A stretch of DNA of 8,397 nt from positions 33,904 through 42,300 of the forward strand of contig DOPG01000290.1 in NCBI GenBank assembly GCA_003513555.1, read 5' to 3'. The notes below the pieces were generated by a model that had not been told where the DNA came from, did not search any database, and worked only from the letters and a program-made list of their open reading frames with translations. Below are positions 1 through 5,572 of this stretch, in pieces. Numbering within the stretch: position 1 is the first letter of the stretch; every line of letters begins with the position of its first letter. A program made the position numbers and the translations under genes. Source of the DNA: Rhodopirellula sp. (GTDB taxonomy: Bacteria > Planctomycetota > Planctomycetia > Pirellulales > Pirellulaceae).

Positions 1-790
1 CGCCACCACCGGGTGCACCAAAACCACCGCGATTACCTGGCCCAGAGGATGTGGCCCCTTCCTTAATCGGTTGAGCATCACCGGTGATATCACCACGAAT
101 CGCCAACGAAACACCCCATCGAATATTCCAAACAGGACGACGTAATAAAGCGTTGTACTTGACGGTCTGCAGGGCAACCAACGCATCGCGTTCTTCCACC
201 GTCATATGCCCAAACATCAAGGCTAGGGCTAGGGGATGATTTCCAGCCTTGAACGCATCTTCGGCATCACGCCCGAGGAACGGTCCCGATTCAGCAACTG
301 CCCCCTGAATGTTTGCAAACAGCGGAGAAAAACTAAGCTGGTCGCGCAAGGAAGCGAAAGGTGCACCATAAACAGCCATCGCATCGGCTTGCGGTGAAGA
401 CAACATGGCACGCGATCCAGCCCCACGCCCACCACCGCTGCCATAGCCACCGTCATCTCCATAACCGTAGCCGTCGTCGCCGACATCATCCATCATTTCG
501 TCCATGTCTTCTTCGCTACCGTAACCTCGCCCCGAGCCGTAGCCCTCATCACCCATGTCGCCCTCGTCCATATCCTCGTCGCCTTCCATCATCTCCTCGC
601 CATAGCCGGATCCACCGGCTTGCGGACTGCGTGGCCCCGACGGGGCTTGTGCTTGAACAGACCCGTTGGTGTAAGCCGAGATGGCGACACCCAGTAGAAA
701 CATGCAAAATGGCGAGTAAAAACGGCTATTGAGTGGTCCCAAGAGGCCGTTTACGTCATTGTTCGGGGTCACCGTTCGAAAAACAGACAT
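1..790 (-). CDS. Probable secreted protein with acidic Met/Gly/Tyr-rich segment, 3' end outside window
   Basis: The frame is open from an ATG at 790-788 to the left edge, giving 263 codons with no stop, so the C-terminus is missing. The N-terminus has a polar leader of about 23 residues, then a hydrophobic stretch (MFLLGVAISAY, residues 30-40) ending in VQAQA, which fits a signal peptide cut near residue 49. M30 is an alternative start giving a more compact signal. Residues 61-124 are low-complexity: acidic runs containing Met (EEMMEGDEDMDEGDM, EEDMDEMMDD) among GYG/GSG repeats. Residues 130-240 look folded (for example LRDQLSFSPLF, ALMFGHMTVEERDAL, RRPVWNIRWGVSLAIRGDI), and another Gly-rich stretch (GNRGGFGAPGGG) begins at the edge. 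I do not recognise the family. No Shine-Dalgarno sequence precedes either start. The coding call is supported by the long open frame, the signal peptide and coherent composition. It diverges from the 988-residue gene. Function unknown. Confidence 0.8.
   Translation of the reverse strand, partial: MSVFRTVTPNNDVNGLLGPLNSRFYSPFCMFLLGVAISAYTNGSVQAQAPSGPRSPQAGGSGYGEEMMEGDEDMDEGDMGDEGYGSGRGYGSEEDMDEMMDDVGDDGYGYGDDGGYGSGGGRGAGSRAMLSSPQADAMAVYGAPFASLRDQLSFSPLFANIQGAVAESGPFLGRDAEDAFKAGNHPLALALMFGHMTVEERDALVALQTVKYNALLRRPVWNIRWGVSLAIRGDITGDAQPIKEGATSSGPGNRGGFGAPGGG
419..610 (-). other. Low-complexity acidic Asp/Glu/Met and Gly/Tyr-rich protein segment
   Basis: This encodes residues 61-124 of the left-edge protein. 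Acidic residues dominate, with seven Met (67, 68, 74, 79, 96, 99, 100) embedded in Asp/Glu runs and separated by GYG-type spacers (GYGSGRGYG, GYGYGDDGGYGSGGG). On DNA it is a chain of GAY/GAR/ATG/GGN codons. The complementary strand therefore reads as a spurious His/Arg-rich frame. It is probably disordered. Binding of cations or metals is conceivable but is inference only. Confidence 0.75.
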
Positions 791-839
791 GTGATTCGAG
801 TCTCTGAGAGGAGGATATTTAGTAACTAGGAAGAACCTT

Positions 840-863
840 CTGTCAGGCTTCAACGCCTAACAG
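840..863. promoter_or_regulatory. Inverted repeat, candidate operator or 5' UTR hairpin
   Basis: CTGTCAGGC and GCCTAACAG flank the 6-nt spacer TTCAAC. Eight of nine positions pair, with one C/A mismatch. It lies 50 bp upstream of the minus-strand start at 790. It could be a protein-binding dyad or, if transcribed, a hairpin in the 5' leader. No T-run follows on either strand, so a terminator is unlikely. Confidence 0.35.
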
Positions 864-976
864 GTGGCATTTTGGGCAAGAAATCTCGGTCTTCGCAACA
901 GAAGTTCGTACCCACTGGAACCCTGCATGCGTATGATAGACGGTTCTCAGCTGAAAAGGGTTGCTTTTCTTATCAA

Positions 977-989
977 TCCACTGAGTGGA
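977..989. promoter_or_regulatory. 13-bp perfect palindrome with one central base, possible operator
   Basis: TCCACT-G-AGTGGA is perfectly symmetric about a central G. It sits in the middle of the divergent spacer, 113 bp before the start at 1102. A regulator site is possible, but a palindrome of this length can also arise by chance. Confidence 0.2.
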
Positions 990-1101
990 ACCTTCCTCTC
1001 ATTTTCTGAGATTTTCCCCAGCGGAAGGGAACTAGCCGCAGCATGATGCGTCAAAATAGCTAAGTCTAGATAGATTCCGCCTCTACAACCCACAGAAAAC
1101 G

Positions 1102-4068
1102 ATGGCCAAACCCGTCGCCAGACGCCAGAAACGGAGAAGCAATCGTCGCCGGCTGCTGGTTGAGCATTTGGGTGATCGTCGGGTTCTCGCGGCTATCACG
1201 GGGGCTATTTTCGAGGACTTGAATCACTCTTTTCAGTTCGACCAGGGCGATGCGAACGCTCCCCAACGTTTGGTTTACATCGACGCCAACCAAAACACCC
1301 AAATTGACGCCGGTGAACGGTATGCATTGGCCGACAACCAAGGCAATTATCGCTTCGACAACGTTCCCGATGGCGTGCATGAATTGCGTTTGTACAACGG
1401 GACCGATAGTCAGTTTCAAACAGTACCAATTTCTGCCACCCTCGAAGGGCCTGTTTCGAGCGTGACAGCAGGTAGTCAATTGGCCAGTAATGGCCGGACA
1501 CCGCTTGCATTGACGAATCAGTCGATTGTCGTGGGTGAGCTTGATACTGGTGCGACCTCGGAGATCAGCTTTGGGGTCCAGCTGACAAGATTTCAATTCC
1601 TGCCCGATGGCAACCTGCTCGTCGTCGGGACTGGGGCCAACGGTGAAACCGCGTGGCAAGTCAATGCAGATGCAGGCACGAGCACCGCTGTCAATTTGGC
1701 TGAAACGGACATTCCGACGCCATGGACTGACATCGCAATCGATCCCTCCGGACGAGGTGTCCTGCTCGAGCCCACCATTTCCTCCGAAACAGGTGAAAGC
1801 GTTCTTGCGATCCGGAAGCTCGACGCAAGTAATGCCGAGGCAATTTCCGTGTCCGAGGTTTTGCAGACTATCCCAGCCGACGCCGAGGTCCTTACCTCCG
1901 ATGGGACAAGAACTGTATTTGCTTGGGCCGACACGGGCGGGACACAATTATCTCTCTGGAGTAACGCAACAGCATCCTTCATCTCCAGTTCCGATGTCCT
2001 TGGTTCGTTGACTAGTGAACTGGTAGCTTTTGATGATGCTGCCGGGATCATCGCAGTGCGAACTGCCTCCGGAGGCGTCAGTATCTTCGACGCAGATGCC
2101 AACTTCGCACCGCTGTACACACTACCGGGAGCAAGTGGGCCGGTAGCGATCGATAGCTCCCGAGACCTGATGTTTTCCATCTCTTCGGGTGATGCCAAGC
2201 TGCAATTACGGAACCTTGGTGACGGAGCATTAATCGCGGACATGGCGATTGATCTCTCCGAGATCGGCCAAATCAGTCATCTTGCAGTCGGCGAAAGAAC
2301 CGACACCATTACGGTCCTCGGCGTCGCAGGAATCACGGAAATCGCGCTCCGCCGAGCAGAGTCCCACAAGGTGACCGTGACGAACAACACGGATGTAGAT
2401 GATGTGCTGTTCGGAATTGGTATCGAAGGATCCAACACAGCCCCTGCTTACGATCCTGCGGCTCCCATTTTCACCACAAAAGAGGACTCTGGTTTCCTGC
2501 GACTTGCTCCCGCCGCACTAGCGCACTCGAGCGACTCTGAGAACGATGAATACGTTGTTTTGCAGCGTGGTCCGGCCGGGAACGGTATCGCCGTGATCAG
2601 TGTTGATGGCATGTTCAGTTACTCTCCCAACCCTGACTTTAACGGCATCGACACCATCGATGTTTCCCTGCATGACGGACGCGATGTTGGTTTAATTAAA
2701 GCAGTGACAGTTATTGTTGAAGCAGTTCCCGATCCACCGTCTGGCATATCAGACGATCTTAACGACGTCCCTGAGAATCTGGGACCAGACGAAGTCATTG
2801 GTGACATTGAAGTAATCGACGCTGATGGTATCGGTGGCATGCCACACACCATTGTTGTTAACGATCCACGCTTCGTGATCAATAACGGAGAACTGATCTT
2901 TGTTGATGGAGACTTGGACTTCGAGACAGAACCAAGCATTTCTTTGACCATCTCCGCTACCGATGTTGAGACCGACACAACAATCGAACGCATTGTCTCG
3001 GTCACAGTGCTCGATGCCAATGATCCAATCGATGGTATTTCACCGACCACAGCTCAAGTCACTGAGAATAGCGAAGGTGCACTCATTTGTGCGATCCAGG
3101 TTTCTGATCCGGATGCCGACGACACGCATACCCTGACGGTGGATGATGGGAGATTCCGAGTTTCTAAGGGAAATCTTTATCTCGCAGAAGGTGTCTCGCT
3201 TGACTACGAGCAAACCTCAGTGATCATCGTCAACGTGACTGCCGTTGATTCTGGAGGTGAGACATTGACCGCGCCTATCCGAGTGACAGTAATTGACGTC
3301 GAAGAACAACCCGCCACGATTGCACTTTCCGGGCAAGACGTGATGGAATGGGTCAGGGGTGCTTCTGTCGGTTCTGTAAGTGTGGACGGAAAAACGGCAA
3401 GTGACAGATTCTCACTGTCAGTCAGTGATCCCAGATTTGAGATCTCTGGGCAACAACTGAAATTGCTTGACAACGAGATGCTGAGCCGAGACGAGCAGGA
3501 CCAGATTTTCCTAACGGTCAGCGTTAGCGACACCTTGGCTGAGTTTGGACGCTTGGACAAGAATTTCATTGTTCAAGTTCTGCGAAATGCCGCGCCGAAC
3601 CATAACCCCAACGATCCATATGATGTTGATGGCAATGGAAGAGAAACAACCGTAGACGCGCTCCACATTCTGAACTTCATCAACATCCATGGCCCCGGAA
3701 GTATCACTCCGGATATTGCTGACATGTATTACGACGTGAACGGGGACGGGCTCGTCACACCTTTGGATGCTCTTTTACTTCTCAATGAACTCAATCGCCG
3801 CGCAATGGGCGACACAGTGAGTAATGGTGAAGGCTCACCCGAGGGCGAGCGAGCATTACCAACAGATCCAGCCACAAGACAGGGGGAAGAAGAGACACTT
3901 TCAAAGCCCAATCTCACACTCCTGAGACCAAACGATTTACTGACACCGACCATTCCTCGAGACAGCAAATCGACTGGCACTGAGAATGTATCGACCGACT
4001 CGCCGTCTCAGTCCTACGCCGACCAGGTCGACCAAACACTACGCCTGCTATCAGATGAGGGCAACTGA
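1102..4068 (+). CDS. Large cell-surface/secreted protein: LEPR-XLL-like N-terminus, SdrD-B-like domain, propeller-like region, cadherin-like repeats, dockerin
   Basis: 988 residues. The N-terminus is very basic (RRQKRRSNRRR) and runs into LLVEHLGDRRVLAA (residues 18-31), a divergent form of the LEPR-XLL motif found at the start of huge planctomycete exported proteins. Residues 32-98 resemble an SdrD B-like/carboxypeptidase-regulatory fold (ITGAIFEDLN, VYIDANQNTQIDAGE, NYRFDNVPDGVHELRL). Residues 155-420 are beta-rich with propeller-like repeats (FLPDGNLLVVG, IAIDPSGRGVLL, VAIDSSRDLMFSI). Residues 447-540 match the VCBS/tandem-95 type (FSYSPNPDFNGIDTIDVSLHD). Residues 552-827 hold three cadherin-like repeats, 838-899 a dockerin with two Ca-binding loops, and 900-988 a polar Ser/Thr/Pro/Glu tail. 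The likely role is a calcium-dependent structural or adhesive surface protein; no catalytic motif is visible. No Shine-Dalgarno sequence lies upstream, but the export motif directly after this ATG supports the start. It stands alone and diverges from the left-edge gene. Confidence 0.93.
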   Translation: MAKPVARRQKRRSNRRRLLVEHLGDRRVLAAITGAIFEDLNHSFQFDQGDANAPQRLVYIDANQNTQIDAGERYALADNQGNYRFDNVPDGVHELRLYNGTDSQFQTVPISATLEGPVSSVTAGSQLASNGRTPLALTNQSIVVGELDTGATSEISFGVQLTRFQFLPDGNLLVVGTGANGETAWQVNADAGTSTAVNLAETDIPTPWTDIAIDPSGRGVLLEPTISSETGESVLAIRKLDASNAEAISVSEVLQTIPADAEVLTSDGTRTVFAWADTGGTQLSLWSNATASFISSSDVLGSLTSELVAFDDAAGIIAVRTASGGVSIFDADANFAPLYTLPGASGPVAIDSSRDLMFSISSGDAKLQLRNLGDGALIADMAIDLSEIGQISHLAVGERTDTITVLGVAGITEIALRRAESHKVTVTNNTDVDDVLFGIGIEGSNTAPAYDPAAPIFTTKEDSGFLRLAPAALAHSSDSENDEYVVLQRGPAGNGIAVISVDGMFSYSPNPDFNGIDTIDVSLHDGRDVGLIKAVTVIVEAVPDPPSGISDDLNDVPENLGPDEVIGDIEVIDADGIGGMPHTIVVNDPRFVINNGELIFVDGDLDFETEPSISLTISATDVETDTTIERIVSVTVLDANDPIDGISPTTAQVTENSEGALICAIQVSDPDADDTHTLTVDDGRFRVSKGNLYLAEGVSLDYEQTSVIIVNVTAVDSGGETLTAPIRVTVIDVEEQPATIALSGQDVMEWVRGASVGSVSVDGKTASDRFSLSVSDPRFEISGQQLKLLDNEMLSRDEQDQIFLTVSVSDTLAEFGRLDKNFIVQVLRNAAPNHNPNDPYDVDGNGRETTVDALHILNFINIHGPGSITPDIADMYYDVNGDGLVTPLDALLLLNELNRRAMGDTVSNGEGSPEGERALPTDPATRQGEEETLSKPNLTLLRPNDLLTPTIPRDSKSTGTENVSTDSPSQSYADQVDQTLRLLSDEGN
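1150..1194 (+). other. LEPR-XLL-like export motif
   Basis: Residues 17-31 read RLLVEHLGDRRVLAA. The planctomycete consensus is roughly L-x-x-E-x-L-E-x-R-x-L-L-A. Glu21, Leu23, Arg26/Arg27, Leu29 and Ala30 fit, while the second Glu and the Pro are replaced by Gly-Asp. The segment follows an Arg/Lys-rich stretch and lacks a long hydrophobic core, as is usual in this class. Confidence 0.7.
1195..1395 (+). other. SdrD B-like/carboxypeptidase-regulatory-like domain
   Basis: Residues 32-98 show the pattern G-x-x-F-x-D-x-N, then VYID-x-N-x-N-x-x-I-D-x-GE, then G-N-Y-x-F-x-x-V-P-x-G-x-H-x-L-R-L. This is the familiar Ca-binding, Cna-B/SdrD-like fold used as a spacer at the start of bacterial surface proteins. 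Confidence 0.65.
2755..3582 (+). repeat. Three degenerate cadherin-like protein repeats
   Basis: Residues 552-640, 645-735 and 738-827 share a register. Each has a 'D(P/G)RF-x-(I/V)' strand (DPRFVI at 588, DGRFRV at 682, DPRFEI at 777), then a strand around 'L-x-L/F', and a closing 'V-T-V-x-D' type strand in the first two. Repeats one and two keep the cadherin-type LDFE/LDYE motif, and repeat one ends in LDANDP, a calcium-linker signature. Repeat three has lost LD(Y/F)E (LSRDE instead). The repeats are diverged at DNA level, so this is an old duplication. Confidence 0.7.
3613..3798 (+). other. Dockerin type I-like domain (two Ca-binding loops)
   Basis: Residues 838-899. Loop one has Asp841, Asp843, Asn845 and Asp852 (YDVDGNGRETTVDAL). 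Loop two has Asp878, Asn880, Asp882 and Asp889 (YDVNGDGLVTPLDAL). Each loop is followed by a Leu-rich helix (HILNFIN; LLLLNELN). Paired loops of this form at the C-terminus are a hallmark of large planctomycete exported proteins. The matching cohesin is not in this window. Confidence 0.88.
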
Positions 4069-4072
4069 GCAG
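4045..4072 (+). other. Imperfect hairpin over the stop codon of the 988-residue gene
   Basis: CTGCT-(AT)-CAG pairs with CTG-AGCAG around a 10-nt loop, giving an 8-bp stem with a 2-nt bulge. The TGA stop (4066-4068) lies in the descending arm. No T-run follows, so it is not a standard intrinsic terminator, though it could protect the transcript 3' end. Confidence 0.3.
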
Positions 4073-4503
4073 ACAAGGTCGACCATGCAAGAGAAGCGGC
4101 GTAGGCAGTGACATGAAAGAAGTGAACCGGTTTCTTCTATAACGTCATCCAGCTAGAAAATGCTGCATAGCGGTTTATGCCTGCCAGCCAAATGGTGAAT
4201 GGACCGCCTCTAGACGCGCAAACTGATTGCCCCTTTTGCCCGTGGAAAGCCTTCCCCGCTGGCCGCCGAAATCGATGAACTTGCGAAGTCCGTTTCCAAT
4301 GCAAATGGATGACTGTCTGAAATTTCATCATCCTATTCGCGAGTTTAGTTCGTGCGTGAGATCAACTCATGAAAGAATACACCAGTCAAGAACAGCAACG
4401 CGAACAACACATTGATTCGCCTCCCAAGCGAGAGTCAGATGCAACACTAAAATTCATCGCGTTCATCATACCAAGCACGGCTATTTGAATGACCGCGGTG
4501 AAG
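4069..4503. other. Non-coding gap between convergent genes (435 bp)
   Basis: I find no gene in this stretch. The short frames on both strands have no ribosome site, no family resemblance and odd composition. Minor structure includes AGGTCGACCA at 4076-4085 (also at 4025-4034), a weak dyad AGAAG/CTTCT around AACCGGTT at 4118-4138, GCATA/TATGC at 4165-4180, the palindrome TGAAATTTCA at 4318-4327 and ACCGCGGT at 4492-4499. Terminators for both converging genes are expected here, but none has a stem plus T-run. Confidence 0.6.
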
Positions 4504-5436
4504 TCAGGACTGAACCCTATCAGTATCCAAACTGCCAACCGGCTCGGCATCAGTTGAGCGCTGCTCCCGCTGAGCCAATAATTTTTTCTGATATTGCGAC
4601 TGGACGACATCCACCAAGATGAGCACTGCAAGCACAAAGTAGAACGTGCTCTTTGCCATCGGCGTGACGTGATGCCCTAACAGTTGAAGGTCTGCCATGT
4701 GTCCCCCTTCACTCACCAGCATCACCCCGACGATAAAGAGGATGAACAGGCCCAACACCTCATACATACGATTTTTCTTTAAAAATTCAGCGACAAAATC
4801 AGCGGCCCACATCATCAACAAACCGCTGAAAATAATCGCCACGGCCATGATCCAGAAATTCTCAGTCAGGGCCATCGCACTGAGGATGGAATCAAACGAA
4901 AAAACCAAATTCATGATCACAATCAAGACCACGGCTTTCTTAACCGATGTTCCTCCGGTTTTTCCGGGAGAGTTAGCAAGATCATCGATTGCCAACATGT
5001 GATAGATTTCCTTGACCGCCGTCCAAAGGATGAAAGCCCCACCAAACAGCACAATCAGACTGTGACCGCTCAAAGACATCAAAATAAAATCGTTCTCTGG
5101 TAAAGGAAACCCGGGCAAGGGCTCCTCGAGCAGTTTGACGAGATTGACAAGCACGAAAAGCAGAGCGATGCGAAATGCGATTGCTAAACCAATCCCCCAA
5201 CGCCGTACCATTGACTGTCTGTCGGCCGGTACGCGTTTGCTCTCGATTGAAATGTAGAGCAGGTTATCAAAGCCAAGAACAGCCTGAAGCAGCACCAGCA
5301 TGCCCAGAGTAAAAATGCCGGAAACGGACCAGAAGTCTTGTGTTTCGACTGACGCCTCGGATCCAGTATTGGAAGCCAATTCAGCCAGCAAGCTTGTTCC
5401 CTCAACAATTCCTGGTAGGTCAATTAGTTCCAACAT
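4504..5436 (-). CDS. TerC-family integral membrane protein (YgdQ/YoaE-like), putative metal ion exporter
   Basis: 310 residues with about seven hydrophobic segments (near 38-62, 82-103, 122-142, 168-190, 194-212, 225-243 and 262-280), as in TerC proteins. The two family signatures are present: VLGFDNLLYISI (residues 53-64, acidic Asp57 with Asn58) and FSFDSILSAMAL (179-190, Asp182-Ser183). The text between them (RWGIGLAIAFRIALLF) resembles the YgdQ/YoaE branch more than TerC proper. Members of the wider family are linked to tellurite resistance or Mn(II) export (Alx, MntX-like YceF/YkoY); the substrate here cannot be read from sequence. The first 35 residues form an acidic/polar N-terminal extension, and the last 30 a charged cytoplasmic-type tail. 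The start is well supported by a Shine-Dalgarno sequence at 5443-5450. It is monocistronic here and diverges from the NIPSNAP gene across 136 bp. No Mn riboswitch (yybP-ykoY type) is evident in that short leader. Confidence 0.92.
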   Translation of the reverse strand: MLELIDLPGIVEGTSLLAELASNTGSEASVETQDFWSVSGIFTLGMLVLLQAVLGFDNLLYISIESKRVPADRQSMVRRWGIGLAIAFRIALLFVLVNLVKLLEEPLPGFPLPENDFILMSLSGHSLIVLFGGAFILWTAVKEIYHMLAIDDLANSPGKTGGTSVKKAVVLIVIMNLVFSFDSILSAMALTENFWIMAVAIIFSGLLMMWAADFVAEFLKKNRMYEVLGLFILFIVGVMLVSEGGHMADLQLLGHHVTPMAKSTFYFVLAVLILVDVVQSQYQKKLLAQREQRSTDAEPVGSLDTDRVQS

Positions 5437-5442
5437 CGCTTA

Positions 5443-5450
5443 TTCTCCTA
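5443..5450 (-). promoter_or_regulatory. Ribosome binding site of the TerC-family gene
   Basis: On the minus strand TAGGAGAA lies 6 nt before the ATG at 5436-5434, with its AGGAGA core 7 nt away. This is the only canonical Shine-Dalgarno sequence at any of the five gene starts in the window, and it fixes this start. Confidence 0.8.
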
Positions 5451-5572
5451 ATCCAAATGCGACACAGATGCTCGCCATCGCGCAAAAACATCACGCCATG
5501 GCTTCGAAGATGCTTGTCAGAGTATGATGCGAGAAATTCCATACGACTACTAGACGAACCCTGATCCAGGCC

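Larger units (their letters stand above)
791..1101. other. Divergent intergenic region (311 bp)
   Basis: This lies between the minus-strand start at 790 and the plus-strand start at 1102, so it must hold promoters for both genes. I see no convincing -35/-10 pair for either. The only open frame (GTG at 864 to 1046) has no recognisable family, no ribosome site and no signal, and I do not consider it a gene. The region holds several dyads: a 9-bp stem with one mismatch at 840-863, TCAGCTGA at 947-954, a 13-bp palindrome at 977-989, and TCTCA/TGAGA around a TTTTC loop at 997-1011. Confidence 0.6.

Noticed and set aside
361..732. Plus-strand 123-residue His/Arg/Ser-rich frame
   Set aside because: It is the antisense of the acidic Gly/Tyr/Met tract of the left-edge gene, and the His/Arg richness follows from reading GAY/GGN/ATG codons backwards. 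It has no signal or family resemblance.
864..1046. 60-codon plus-strand frame in the divergent spacer, with a phrase resembling kinase-like 'NPLSG'
   Set aside because: GTG start without a ribosome site, too short for the resembled family, and no other motif. It probably arises by chance.
1044..1072. TAGATA at 1067-1072 as a -10 box for the large surface-protein gene
   Set aside because: No acceptable -35 at 16-18 bp upstream; AT-rich hexamers of this kind are common by chance.
1066..1947. Minus-strand 293-residue frame opposite the large surface-protein gene
   Set aside because: Cys-rich composition with no coherent domain. The plus-strand frame has clear domains over the same DNA.
1593..2243. 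Minus-strand 216-residue Ser/Ala-rich frame
   Set aside because: Shadow of the surface-protein gene, with no ribosome site and biased low-complexity composition.
4118..4138. AGAAG/CTTCT dyad as a terminator for the dockerin gene
   Set aside because: Short stem with asymmetric interior and no T-run, so there is insufficient support.
4137..4415. Short frames on both strands in the convergent gap
   Set aside because: They overlap each other, lack start signals and resemble nothing known.
5500..5545. Possible promoter for the NIPSNAP gene (TATGAT at 5523-5528; TTGTCA at 5514-5519)
   Set aside because: The two boxes do not have compatible spacing with each other, and neither has a convincing partner box.
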